The notes under the pieces were generated by a model. That model searched no databases, had not been told where the DNA came from, and saw only the letters and a list, made by a program, of their open reading frames with translations. Positions 1 to 7,960 of a stretch of DNA of 48,912 nt are shown one piece after another. Position 1 is the stretch's first letter, and each line of letters starts with the position of its first letter. The position numbers and the translations under genes are program-made. Origin of the DNA: Myxacorys californica WJT36-NPBG1 (lineage in GTDB: Bacteria > Cyanobacteriota > Cyanobacteriia > Leptolyngbyales > Leptolyngbyaceae); the NCBI GenBank assembly GCA_019359315.1, contig JAHHHO010000043.1:1-48912 (forward strand), written 5' to 3'.

Positions 1-278
1 GGAAGGACTCGATCGGATGGCACGCGGACAAAGAGCCAACGATGGGCGAGACGCCAGCGATCGCTTCGATATCGCTTGGAGCCACGCGCCGATTCAGCAT
101 TAAACCCAAGGGAAGCCGAGGTGAGACGCAGCATTTTGAGCTAGAGCATGGGTCACTGATTTTCATGCATCCGGGATGTCAATCGACCCATGTTCACCAA
201 GTTTCAAAGACGGCTAAGCCGGTGGGAGAGCGGATCAACTGGACATTTCGACCACACGTTAAAGGAGGAGCATCATGA
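1..278 (+). CDS. AlkB-like 2OG-Fe(II) oxygenase, 5'-truncated by window edge
   Basis: This is the C-terminal part of an AlkB-type Fe(II)/2-oxoglutarate dioxygenase, a family that reverses alkyl damage on DNA or RNA bases. The frame is open from base 3 and reads through the ATG at 42 without a break, so that ATG is internal and the gene begins before the window. Visible motifs are IGWHADKEP with the metal-binding H-x-D, then PAIASISLG on the core strand, then GSLIFMHPGCQSTHVHQV containing the distal His, and RINWTFR with the Arg that binds 2-oxoglutarate. All cofactor ligands of the family are present, so the product is probably active. The stop overlaps the ATG of the next small frame (ATGA, 275-278). 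Confidence 0.85.
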   Translation, partial: KDSIGWHADKEPTMGETPAIASISLGATRRFSIKPKGSRGETQHFELEHGSLIFMHPGCQSTHVHQVSKTAKPVGERINWTFRPHVKGGAS

Positions 279-376
279 CCATTGCAATTTCGCTATTTGT
301 TGGAGTCATGGTGACTCTTCGGGTTAGAGCGATCGAGATTGACCAAGAGCGAGAAAGGGAGGAGAACGATGGTTAA
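275..376 (+). CDS. Small hydrophobic ORF, 33 residues
   Basis: A short frame starts at an ATG overlapping the AlkB stop and has a strong AAAGGAGGAG ribosome binding site at 261-270. It encodes MTIAISLFVGVMVTLRV followed by a charged tail rich in Glu and Arg: one possible membrane helix with a cytoplasmic end. It overlaps the next gene's start at 369. The coupled start and the good binding site suggest it is translated. I do not recognise the family, and it could simply be a reinitiation leader for the next gene. Confidence 0.35.
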   Translation: MTIAISLFVGVMVTLRVRAIEIDQEREREENDG

Positions 377-626
377 TCCATTTACGGGCGAAAACGGCAA
401 AGCGATCGAGCAGCCCTTGCCTGACGACTGGAGAATAAAGCGTCTGGTTCGCGAGTACTTTGAGGAGAACGATCGCGGCTATCCCGCCAAAATTGCAAAG
501 CACTGGAATCTACGGTGGGGAGAGGTGTCAGACGCTCTTAAACAGCTAGAGGGCGAGGGTTTCCTCACCTCTACAGCAGGCCACTACCGCAGAATCGAGC
601 CAAATCTTAATCAACCGGAACGCTAA
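369..626 (+). CDS. Small winged-helix-like hypothetical protein
   Basis: I prefer the ATG at 369 (MVNPFTGENG, 85 residues) over the upstream in-frame ATG at 339, because GGGAGGAG lies just before it at 356-364. The middle reads as a compact helical DNA-binding-like domain: DWRIKRLVREYFEEN, AKIAKHWNLRWGEVSDALKQLEGEGFL and a short wing-like end. That pattern resembles small winged-helix proteins in which the second helix pair selects DNA. The stop shares one base with the next ATG (TAATG), so the two are translationally coupled. It probably belongs with the excisionase-like gene and the integrase of a small mobile element. No specific function can be assigned. Confidence 0.6.
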   Translation: MVNPFTGENGKAIEQPLPDDWRIKRLVREYFEENDRGYPAKIAKHWNLRWGEVSDALKQLEGEGFLTSTAGHYRRIEPNLNQPER

Positions 627-910
627 TGGCAACGCAAACAAGTAAGCAGTACACGCTGATCAAAAAAGACAAAGCCGCGATCGTTAGCCATTTAAGTGAG
701 GCAACCCTCAAGGCAAAACGTCGGCAAGGAGACCTGATTGAAGGCGTCCATTGGGTGAGGGTTAACTCTCGCGTGGTTCTCTACCGCAAAGAGCTATTAG
801 AAATTTGGGCTGCCACACGTCATGACCCCGACGCCCACCTACAAGCCATTGAGGAGTTTAAGCGACATCAAAAATCTGGAACCGCGATCGATCGACTGGC
901 ACCGGCGTAA
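626..910 (+). CDS. Excisionase-like small DNA-binding protein
   Basis: This 94-residue protein contains KAKRRQGDLIEGVHWVRVNSRVVLYRKELLEIW, close in style to excisionase or MerR-like winged helices, where a short helix precedes a W-V-x-V-N-S-R-x-x-x-Y strand pair and then a Leu/Trp helix. Such proteins bend DNA and set the direction of tyrosine-integrase recombination. It overlaps by one base with the gene before it, and its last 43 bases overlap the convergent integrase gene, the usual close packing of xis and int. Since the integrase partner carries a stop codon, the pair may no longer work. A plain transcriptional regulator is the main alternative. Confidence 0.55.
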   Translation: MATQTSKQYTLIKKDKAAIVSHLSEATLKAKRRQGDLIEGVHWVRVNSRVVLYRKELLEIWAATRHDPDAHLQAIEEFKRHQKSGTAIDRLAPA

Positions 911-1977
911 TGGCGATAGATCATATCGGGTGAGTTGCCGCAGATCTTCGCTACATCCTGCGTGCTCATACCGTTCTCTAGTGCCAACGTAATAAATGTG
1001 TGCCTCGTCTGGTAGGGGTTGCGATAGCGAAAACCACATTCGCTTAGGATGGTTTTCCAGCCCCGTGCCCCAAAGTTACTCCAATCAATGTATTTTCCGC
1101 GCGGCGCTGGGAAGAGTAAGTCATCCGACCCAGCCGCCTTACGGCGCAAAACCTGAAGCTGTTCCCGTAGCGCTTCATTACATGGGAAAGTCCGCTTCTC
1201 TTGAGTCTTTAAGCCAGTTTTAATTCGCAATCCATTTTCTGAGCAAGTCAGAGCTTGCTGGAATGAGATGGCGTTATAACGCCTGTCGATGTGCTTCCAC
1301 TGGAGAGCCAATGCTTCCGATGGTCTACAGCCAGTTCTGAATAGGAACTGGACTAAATCTGAATAGTATTTGTAGTAATAATTATCTTTAAATTGATTAA
1401 TGATTAGATCCCTTTCCATACAGGTAAAAGGATCGATATCATCGTCTTCCCAACTCTTCGGAAGTCGAATCTCTCTCGCCATGCCTGCAAACGCATTGCG
1501 CTCAATCAGCCCAGAGGATACCGCCCACTCGCCACACTGGTTTAGCGCCTTTAGCAGTCGCTTTGCTGAATCCAGCGGGATGTTTTTCACTGCCCAATCT
1601 CAAACCACTGACGCCTCCATCGGATTGTCAGTCGGAGCACGTTGGACGTAGTTGGTTTGCGGTCGGTACTGCGATCGCAGCGTAGAAGGTGATACTTGGG
1701 GTCGCTTGTAGTCAACAAACTTCTCCCAAATCTCTCGCAGTGAGGAAACCGTAGCAGCCTGTACGCCTGATCGATATTTTTCTGTGGTTGGGTCAAATCG
1801 TTCGAGCAAGATGTCTCGCTCTATTTGTGCTGCCTTGAGCTTGGCGATTTTGCGATGTTCCGCCGTGTCTGGATAGCCCAACGTGAAATAGTACCGATCG
1901 CCATTAAAGCGCCAGTACAGCCGTAATCGATTCTGGAAGCTTTGAACTGAAACAGAACCCTTCGATGCTTTAGCCAT
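868..1977 (-). pseudogene. Phage-type tyrosine integrase interrupted by an in-frame TGA
   Basis: The N-terminal part (1977 to 1600) reads as an arm-binding domain, with QSFQNRLRLYWRFNGDRYYF, and the start of the core-binding domain. The catalytic part (1590 to 868) carries RTGCRPSEAL with the first Arg, RHTFITLAL with the second Arg, and the IYRHYAG tyrosine region. The halves are in the same frame and are separated by one TGA (1600-1602 on the minus strand) in the sequence ...EASVV-stop-DWAVKNIPLD. Related integrases have an Arg at that spot, so one CGA to TGA change explains the break. Without it the protein would be about 370 residues, normal for the family. The likely result is an inactive integrase; readthrough or a sequencing error cannot be excluded. 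Confidence 0.8.
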
Positions 1978-2128
1978 GACATACCGTTAGAGGTCATCAC
2001 CAAATCATCACCAACGCTTCACCGAAAAACCCTGATAATAGTCAAAAATAACCAAACTTAACGAAGCGTTACAACGGCAACAACGAGGCTAAACCGCTTT
2101 CAGGCTCGGCAACGTACCGACTGATAAC

Positions 2129-2432
2129 TGTACGTTCGCACATTAAATGTCGCAATCTTAAACCCAATTTCGCATGAGATAACAAGCTAGAAGGCTTGTT
2201 CAAAAAGCCTTCTAGGAATTTTTACCAAAAGAGCGACATTTGAAAGCATTCGCAAATTAAGTGTCGTAAGACTGAGTTCGCAATTTAGATGTCGTTTTTT
2301 CTTGAAAAACTTCTTCGCAAATTAAGTGTCGTTTTTTTTAGAGTTGCTTTTCCTGCCGGCGATCTCGTTCTCAAAAAGCTCAGATAAGCCGTTCTTTAGT
2401 TAGAAGAAACTATTCGCAAATTAAGGTGTCGC
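2129..2432 (+). repeat. CAST left end with five TnsB-site-like repeats
   Basis: Five copies of a 19-20 base motif with consensus TTCGCAAATTAAGTGTCGT lie at 2135-2153, 2249-2267, 2277-2295, 2314-2332 and 2413-2432, all in the same orientation. The outermost is part of the terminal inverted repeat. The fifth has one extra G. Right-end copies are inverted relative to these, the arrangement expected for TnsB binding sites in Tn7-like elements. The roughly 95 base gap between copies 1 and 2 holds a terminator-like hairpin. Confidence 0.85.
2187..2225 (+). terminator. Rho-independent terminator-like hairpin inside the left end
   Basis: CTAGAAGGCTT (2187-2197) pairs perfectly with AAGCCTTCTAG (2205-2215) around a 7 base loop, and GGAATTTTT follows. 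Its position just inside the element suggests it stops transcription entering from the flank. Confidence 0.6.
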
Positions 2433-2628
2433 TTTTTCTGACATGTAGCCAAATTTCATAAGAGTGATCGCCTTTCTGAAATAGACAAAGCGATCACCAC
2501 CGATGGCAGCGTTCCACTTCACAGATTGACAGAATGTTTTATATTTCAGACGGGTTCTGGCTATGAGACACCAAAGTGATATACATCCTGCGCATACGGT
2601 CAGCTAATTCTGAAGCTCGACACCGTGA

Positions 2629-3114
2629 TTAGGAAGAAACCGATAGAGAAACCGATAGCTCGCCCTCAATGAGTAAAACGCCAGTCACACGAGAAGTCTT
2701 GGATTGGTTGAGAATATAATCCTCTAATTCATTGGAAGTCTCATAAGCAGCTTCGTGAATCCGCTCGATTTTGGCTTTGAGTAGATCGAGCAAGACTTGG
2801 CTTTCTTTTACAAATGCTAAAACGTCAGAATAGCGGTAAACATACCCGTGTATCAGATGCCAGTTGCGGGCTGTATAAAGCTGTTCATAAAATCGCTTAA
2901 TTTGATCCCGAATGAAGTCGTTGAGAAACTGGTCTAGATCTGCATCAAGCGCACCTAGTGCATCCAGTTTTGCACAAGCTTCGTGAAAGGGTCCATCGAC
3001 ATCCGCCACCCGGATTTCATTAGAGAGATGTCGCCAGAATAAATCCCAGTGAGACCCTTGGTAGAGTAAAACTTCGATGTCCCGAAGAAGTTGACGAGCC
3101 TGATCGATATCCAT
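2629..3114 (-). CDS. Hypothetical helical cargo protein, 161 residues
   Basis: I do not recognise the family. The protein is acidic and almost all helical, without a signal peptide or membrane segment. It begins MDIDQARQLLRDIEVLLYQG and has several amphipathic helices rich in Leu, Asp and Lys; the C-terminus ends in a Ser/Val strand. It lies 26 bases downstream of the membrane-type protein at 3141-4061 and is read the same way, so the two form an operon. That pairing, with a membrane protein first and a small soluble helical protein second, would fit an effector with its antidote or partner, but nothing in the sequence proves it. About 475 bases of left-end DNA lie between its stop and the transposon tip. 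Confidence 0.7.
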   Translation of the reverse strand: MDIDQARQLLRDIEVLLYQGSHWDLFWRHLSNEIRVADVDGPFHEACAKLDALGALDADLDQFLNDFIRDQIKRFYEQLYTARNWHLIHGYVYRYSDVLAFVKESQVLLDLLKAKIERIHEAAYETSNELEDYILNQSKTSRVTGVLLIEGELSVSLSVSS

Positions 3115-3140
3115 AGCAGAGGGAGAATTGTTTGAGTTGA

Positions 3141-4061
3141 TTAGCTTAAGAGATAGTTGGCGACTCGTTGAGTGCGAACCTTAAAAAACTTAGACTCTTG
3201 GTGATGAACAGTCTGAAGAGCCACATTGCGTTGTGTGAATGAATGATGATCAAGAATCTGTCCAATTTGTGTCACTAGCTGATAGGCACCTAAAACGATT
3301 AAGGGAGCAGAGACAATCTGTAGAACAGGAATTAATGCCGGAAAGAAGGCAGGAATCGAGGCGAATGCAGCACTGCTAGCACCTCCTGTTAAAGCTCCTT
3401 CTAAACCATTCAGAAACGTAGCAATGATTGCTTGATCAAGTTCCATCTCTCCTCGCTCTACCGCTAAAAGATGTGTCAGACCTGACAGTAGAACTGCCAC
3501 TGTGCCTCCTGCGATCGCACCCGTTGCAGCAGCATGACCAATTTCTGCGATCGCACTCTTAACTTGATACTCTCGAATTGCTTTGAGAGGACGTTTTGCG
3601 CCTTCCGAAACTTGTTTGGCAGAAACATTGGACTCTTGAACCTTCGGATTTTTAGAGGGTTGAGCCTGCTGTTTAGGGGTTCTAATGTTCTGATCTCCGT
3701 ATCTACCACTCTTTGCAGCATTGTCTGCCAGTCCTGCGCTGCGCTTGTGCTGTTGTTCTCGAATGAGTTTGCCAGAGAAACGATCGCGAATCTGAATATC
3801 AGGGGAGTTTTTTCCATTCACTCCTAAAACGTCAACCTGAACTTCGCCGCCCCAATGAAGCTGCTGATCCATTGCATCCAAATACTCAAACGCAAATCCC
3901 TCTCGACAGGGAATGGGAGCATTCGTCTGTTCCATCATCTTGATTTGAAACTTTCCACCCAAATCTCGAATGTTCTGTGAGACAAATCGAGCGTTTCTGT
4001 TGAGGTGGAAGCTAGTACCCATGAAGAGCCCAGACCGACTGATGGATTGTTGGTCGTCCAT
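3141..4061 (-). CDS. Hypothetical protein with Gly/Ala-rich hydrophobic C-terminal half
   Basis: The N-terminal half contains PDIQIRDRFSGKLIREQQHKRS, a strand-turn pattern ending in Q-x-K, and a basic Pro/Gln/Lys linker around residues 115-160. The rest holds two hydrophobic stretches, near residues 178-205 (AAATGAIAGGTVAVLLSGLT) and 220-265 (GALTGGASSAAFASIPAFF onward), with the GxxxG-type spacing of glycine-zipper membrane segments. A membrane-inserting or pore-forming role is a reasonable inference but unproven. It is the first gene of a two-gene minus-strand operon, divergent from tnsB with 341 bases between. I cannot assign a known family; a polymorphic-toxin-like protein is one alternative. 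Confidence 0.7.
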   Translation of the reverse strand: MDDQQSISRSGLFMGTSFHLNRNARFVSQNIRDLGGKFQIKMMEQTNAPIPCREGFAFEYLDAMDQQLHWGGEVQVDVLGVNGKNSPDIQIRDRFSGKLIREQQHKRSAGLADNAAKSGRYGDQNIRTPKQQAQPSKNPKVQESNVSAKQVSEGAKRPLKAIREYQVKSAIAEIGHAAATGAIAGGTVAVLLSGLTHLLAVERGEMELDQAIIATFLNGLEGALTGGASSAAFASIPAFFPALIPVLQIVSAPLIVLGAYQLVTQIGQILDHHSFTQRNVALQTVHHQESKFFKVRTQRVANYLLS

Positions 4062-4230
4062 GTTTATTCAGTGGAAATGGAATAAGAGTATTCTTAGTAG
4101 TCCCTGTCTCCGCCGCCGATTCAAATCGACAATTTATCGTTCACAGACTCTTCATAGTGAGTTGTCCTGTCACTGTGAATGCAAACTAAATAAATGTCAT
4201 TTCTGCTTAAAGCTGCCTCTGCAAATTGTA

Positions 4231-4256
4231 GGTTCATCCCTTGATGAACCTTTTTT
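4231..4256 (+). terminator. Strong intrinsic terminator upstream of tnsB
   Basis: GGTTCATC (4231-4238), a CCTT loop and GATGAACC (4243-4250) form a perfect 8 bp hairpin followed at once by six T (4251-4256) on the plus strand. No plus-strand gene ends here. The 341 base gap (4062-4402) contains no other convincing ORF, so the hairpin either ends a small RNA or attenuates transcription towards tnsB. Confidence 0.75.
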
Positions 4257-4402
4257 CTGATCCGAGCGTTGCACACCTTATAAGCATTTGCCTTCGTGTA
4301 GCTCTGGGACATGACTCACAAATTTCATGTCCCAGCATCTAGCCATGTCAAGGAGATAATGGTACTTTTTTACCACTAACACTAGAAATACGGCAATCTC
4401 CG

Positions 4403-6277
4403 ATGGACGAAAGCCAAGTTGCTTGTTTAGATTCCGACTCACAAATCTTCGATGCGGTTTTGTTGAGCGATCGTGCCTTCGATATAGACCCATCCCAAAT
4501 CTTGATTGAATCGTCCGATCCTGACAAACTAAGGTTTCGCCTCATTCAGTGGCTAGCAGAGTCGCCTAACCGAAAGGTGAAGACGGAGCGGAAGCAAGCG
4601 GTGACCAAAACTCTAGATATCTCGACTCGTCAGGTCGAGCGATTACTGAATCAATATAACGAGGATCAGTTACGCGAAACGGTTGGGGTTGAGCGTTCCG
4701 ATAAAGGACAGCATCGCATCCACGACTATTGGGTGAACTACATCCGCGAGGTTTACGAGAAAAGCCTGAAGGATAAGCATCCGCTCAAGCCTGCCGATGT
4801 GGTACGCGAAGTCCAACGCCATGCTGTGATCGATTTGCGGCATGAAGAAGGCGACTATCCCCACCCAGCAACGATTTATCGAATTTTGAAACCCCTGGTC
4901 GAACGTCGGAAACGGAGGCAGAAAATCCGCAATCCGGGTTCAGGCTCATGGCTGGCGGTGGAAACGCGGGATGGGAAATTGCTCAAAGCGGATTTCAGCA
5001 ACCAGATCGTTCAGTGTGACCACACAGAGCTTGATATTCGGATAGTAGATAAAGTGGGCAAGCTCCTGTCATGGAGACCTTGGCTTACGACGGTTGTTGA
5101 TACCTTCTCAAGCTGCGTCATTGGCTATCACTTGTGGCACAAACAGCCGGGAGCGCATGAAGTTGCGCTAACGCTCAGACATGCAATCTTGCCCAAGCAG
5201 TACTCACCCGAGTATGAGCTTGAGGAAGTTTTAACTAAATCGAATATTTATGGCGCACCGCTCCGATACTTCTTCACCGATGGGGGCAAAGACTTGAGTC
5301 GCTCCAAGCTTATCCAAGCCATTGGGAAAAAGCTGGGGTTTCAGTGTGAACTACGAAATCGTCCGATTCAAGGGGGCATTGTCGAGCGGATCTTCAACAC
5401 GATCAATACTAAGGTTTTAGCTCCCCTGCCGGGATACATCTCCAAGGAGGAGGGTGGCGCAGAACGGGCAGAAAAGGAAGCTTGTCTCACTCTTGAGGAT
5501 CTCGACCTAATCTTAGCGGTTTACTTCTTTCGCGACTATAATCATGAGCCTTATCCGAAAGACCCACGCGATACTCGTTTTGAACGCTGGTTGAAAGGCA
5601 TGGGTAACAAACTGCCTGAGCCGTTGGCTGAACACGACTTAGACCTCTGCTTGATGAAAGCGGAGCAACGCGTAGTTCAGGCGCATGGGTCCGTTTACTT
5701 TGAAACCCTCACTTACCGCTGTGAAGAGCTGCGATCGTTGAAGGGCGAGTATGTGACCTTAAGGTACGACCCTGACCACATTTTGACGTTGTATGTCTAC
5801 CGCCAAGCAACGGGTGAGGATGAGGCAGAGGAGTTTATCGGCTTTGCTCACGCCATTAACATGGACACGCAGGATTTGAGCCTGGAGGAGCTAAAACAAC
5901 TGAACAAACTGCGAAGCACTGCCAAGCGGAAACATTCCAGTTATGGTAGTCTCCTAGCGCTGGATCAGCGGCAAAAACGTGCAGAGCAGCGCAAGCAGGA
6001 GAAAAAAGAGCGACAACGAACTGAGCAGAAGAAACTGCGTGGCAAAAGCAAGCAAAACTCGAAAGTCGTTGAATTACGGAAAGAACAGGCAGGCAAATCT
6101 GTCAGCCCTGCTGAATCGATGGAACTGTTGCCAGAAAGGGTGACTCCTGAGCAGATGAAACCCCCGTCTCCGGTTTCTCCTCCACAACCCGTTGAACCTG
6201 ATATTTCTAACTCTCCAGCCGAAGAACGACATCCAATCGTGGTTCCCAAAAATCAAACACTGAAGAGAATTTGGTAG
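4403..6277 (+). CDS. tnsB: TnsB-type DDE transposase of the CAST
   Basis: This 624-residue protein catalyses strand transfer of the element's ends. An N-terminal helical region (about 40-180), with STRQVERLLNQY and ATIYRILKPL helix-turn-helix segments, should bind the end repeats. The integrase-type catalytic core follows. Its DDE residues are D206 in QCDHTELDI, D293 in YFFTDGGKDL and E328 in GGIVERIFN, in the spacing usual for the family. A beta-barrel-like part comes next, then a very basic coiled stretch (about 525-560) and a Pro-rich tail ending KNQTLKRIW. In related systems the tail end contacts TnsC. Length agrees with V-K TnsB, and the active site is complete. The stop is 3 bases before the tnsC start, so the two are coupled. 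An orphan terminator lies 147 bases upstream. Confidence 0.95.
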   Translation: MDESQVACLDSDSQIFDAVLLSDRAFDIDPSQILIESSDPDKLRFRLIQWLAESPNRKVKTERKQAVTKTLDISTRQVERLLNQYNEDQLRETVGVERSDKGQHRIHDYWVNYIREVYEKSLKDKHPLKPADVVREVQRHAVIDLRHEEGDYPHPATIYRILKPLVERRKRRQKIRNPGSGSWLAVETRDGKLLKADFSNQIVQCDHTELDIRIVDKVGKLLSWRPWLTTVVDTFSSCVIGYHLWHKQPGAHEVALTLRHAILPKQYSPEYELEEVLTKSNIYGAPLRYFFTDGGKDLSRSKLIQAIGKKLGFQCELRNRPIQGGIVERIFNTINTKVLAPLPGYISKEEGGAERAEKEACLTLEDLDLILAVYFFRDYNHEPYPKDPRDTRFERWLKGMGNKLPEPLAEHDLDLCLMKAEQRVVQAHGSVYFETLTYRCEELRSLKGEYVTLRYDPDHILTLYVYRQATGEDEAEEFIGFAHAINMDTQDLSLEELKQLNKLRSTAKRKHSSYGSLLALDQRQKRAEQRKQEKKERQRTEQKKLRGKSKQNSKVVELRKEQAGKSVSPAESMELLPERVTPEQMKPPSPVSPPQPVEPDISNSPAEERHPIVVPKNQTLKRIW

Positions 6278-6280
6278 GAT

Positions 6281-7147
6281 ATGGCACAATCTCAGCGTGC
6301 GATCCAGATTCCGGTAGAGATTCTTGCTCCTCAGCTTGACTTAACTGATGTCCTGGTCAAAACGGCAGCGATCGAGGAACTGTTCAAGACGGCTTTTATT
6401 CCGACCGATCGCGCCTCACAATGTTTCCGCTGGTTGGACGAATTGCGATTACTGAAGCACTGCGGACGGATAATTGGACCGAGAGAAGCTGGCAAGAGTC
6501 GATCGTCCGTACATTATCGAGAAGAGGATAGGAAACGGGTTTCCTATGTTAAAGCCTGGACAAATTCCAGTTCTAAGCGGCTCTTTTCACAAATTCTCAA
6601 AGACATTAACCATGCGGCTCCACGGGGAAAACGACAAGACTTGCGTGCTCGATTAGCTGGATGTCTTGAACTCTTCGAAATTGAGCTTCTGCTGATTGAC
6701 AATGCCGATAATCTGCAACGGGAAGCGTTGTTTGACCTGAAACAGCTGTATGAGGAGTCAGGCGTGCCGATCGTTCTCATCGGGAGTCAAGACCTCGACA
6801 ACAGCTTGCAAAATTTCGATTTGTTGACCTGCTTTCCAACGTTGTTTGAATTCGATCGACTGGACTATGAAGACTTCCAGAAGACTCTAAGGACGATCGA
6901 GCACGACATTCTGGCGCTGCCGCAAGCTTCTAACTTGTCAGAAGGCAGGCTATTTGAGATTTTGGCAGCCAGTACTCAAGCCCACATGGGGATTGTGATC
7001 AAGATTTTGACAAAGGCGGTATTACATTCGCTCAAGAAGGGGTATGGGAAGGTGGATGAGGCAATTCTGTGCAACATTGCCAACCGGTATGGCAAACCCT
7101 ATATCCCTCCAGAGGCGAGAAGAAACCGTGAGTTGGGTGGGGGTTGA
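6281..7147 (+). CDS. tnsC: TnsC-type AAA+ ATPase of the CAST
   Basis: TnsC forms ATP-dependent helical filaments on DNA and connects the Cas12k-TniQ complex to TnsB. The 288-residue length fits the short V-K type. Walker A is GPREAGKS (residues 66-73). Walker B reads LLLIDNADNL (residues 137-146), where other V-K TnsC proteins have IDEAD. The usual catalytic Glu is therefore Asn141 (codon AAT at 6701-6703). VPIVLIGSQDL gives the sensor-1-like strand. The missing Glu should slow ATP hydrolysis, which normally limits filament length, unless another residue takes over. The gene starts 3 bases after tnsB and ends 28 bases before tniQ. Confidence 0.92.
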   Translation: MAQSQRAIQIPVEILAPQLDLTDVLVKTAAIEELFKTAFIPTDRASQCFRWLDELRLLKHCGRIIGPREAGKSRSSVHYREEDRKRVSYVKAWTNSSSKRLFSQILKDINHAAPRGKRQDLRARLAGCLELFEIELLLIDNADNLQREALFDLKQLYEESGVPIVLIGSQDLDNSLQNFDLLTCFPTLFEFDRLDYEDFQKTLRTIEHDILALPQASNLSEGRLFEILAASTQAHMGIVIKILTKAVLHSLKKGYGKVDEAILCNIANRYGKPYIPPEARRNRELGGG

Positions 7148-7175
7148 AATAGATTTTTTTAAGGGATAGCTTGCG

Positions 7176-7706
7176 ATGAACCAGCCTGACGAGAATGCGC
7201 CTCGACTCGGTTATGTGGAACCCCTGGAGCATGAGAGTATCAGTCACTACCTAGGACGGTTGAGGCGCTTCAAGGCAAATAGCCTGCCTTCAGCTTATTC
7301 GCTCGGACAAGCAGCAGGCATCGGTGCAGTGACAGCGCGTTGGGAAAAGCTCTACTTCAATCCGTTTCCAACTGAAGAGGAGTTGGGGGTGATCGCGCAC
7401 CTCATCAATCTAGATTCCTCGCGCTTTCAAGCGATGTTGCCTCACCGAGGAATGACGTTACAACCTCGCCCAATTCGACTGTGTGGAGCTTGCTACTCTG
7501 AGGTACCCTGTCATCGGATGGAATGGCAGTACAAGGATGTGGTTGCGGTTTGTCCACATCACAACTTGCGCTTTTTGGAACGATGCCCCAGTTGTAAGCG
7601 CCCCTTCCAGATTCCGGCATTATGGACAGATGGGAAATGTCATCACTGTGGAATGCGCTTTACATCGATGGTGAAATACCAGGAGAGAAGCAAGAAAAAT
7701 GGTTGA
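7176..7706 (+). CDS. tniQ: TniQ target-selection protein of the CAST
   Basis: The 176-residue protein starts MNQPDENAPRLGYVEPLEHE and soon shows the TniQ hallmark ESISHYLGRLRRFKANS. An HTH-like helical region comes next, then two zinc-ribbon-like clusters, CGACYSEVPCH...CPHH and CPSCKRPF...CHHCGM. Short TniQ of this size belongs to V-K CASTs, where it caps the TnsC filament and contacts Cas12k and the tracrRNA. An AAGGGA binding site lies just before the ATG. It is the last gene of the tnsBC-tniQ operon; 254 bases without a convincing gene follow before the cargo. Confidence 0.93.
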   Translation: MNQPDENAPRLGYVEPLEHESISHYLGRLRRFKANSLPSAYSLGQAAGIGAVTARWEKLYFNPFPTEEELGVIAHLINLDSSRFQAMLPHRGMTLQPRPIRLCGACYSEVPCHRMEWQYKDVVAVCPHHNLRFLERCPSCKRPFQIPALWTDGKCHHCGMRFTSMVKYQERSKKNG

Positions 7707-7960
7707 GTATTAGCGATCACAGGGAGCTAGTGCGGCTTGATGAATGCGGAGTCGCTCGATGAGCAATTGGCGGAGACGAAACCGAAAGACAGTATCGGAG
7801 AAGTTCAATAGATCAAGGTTGAATGAGACTCGGTTAGGACACGCCTCAGCTTCAAATTGAGGCAGTGTCATGGGTGAAACTGGAAACCAATCGCAGTGAA
7901 ATCTAGTGCTTGCCTTATAGCAGATGGGAACTCTCTACAAGAAGTTGTCAATTCTGTTCT

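Noticed and set aside
1980-2128. A tRNA gene as CAST target next to the left end
   Set aside because: V-K CASTs often insert near tRNA genes, but I could find no acceptor stem, anticodon arm or T-loop here.
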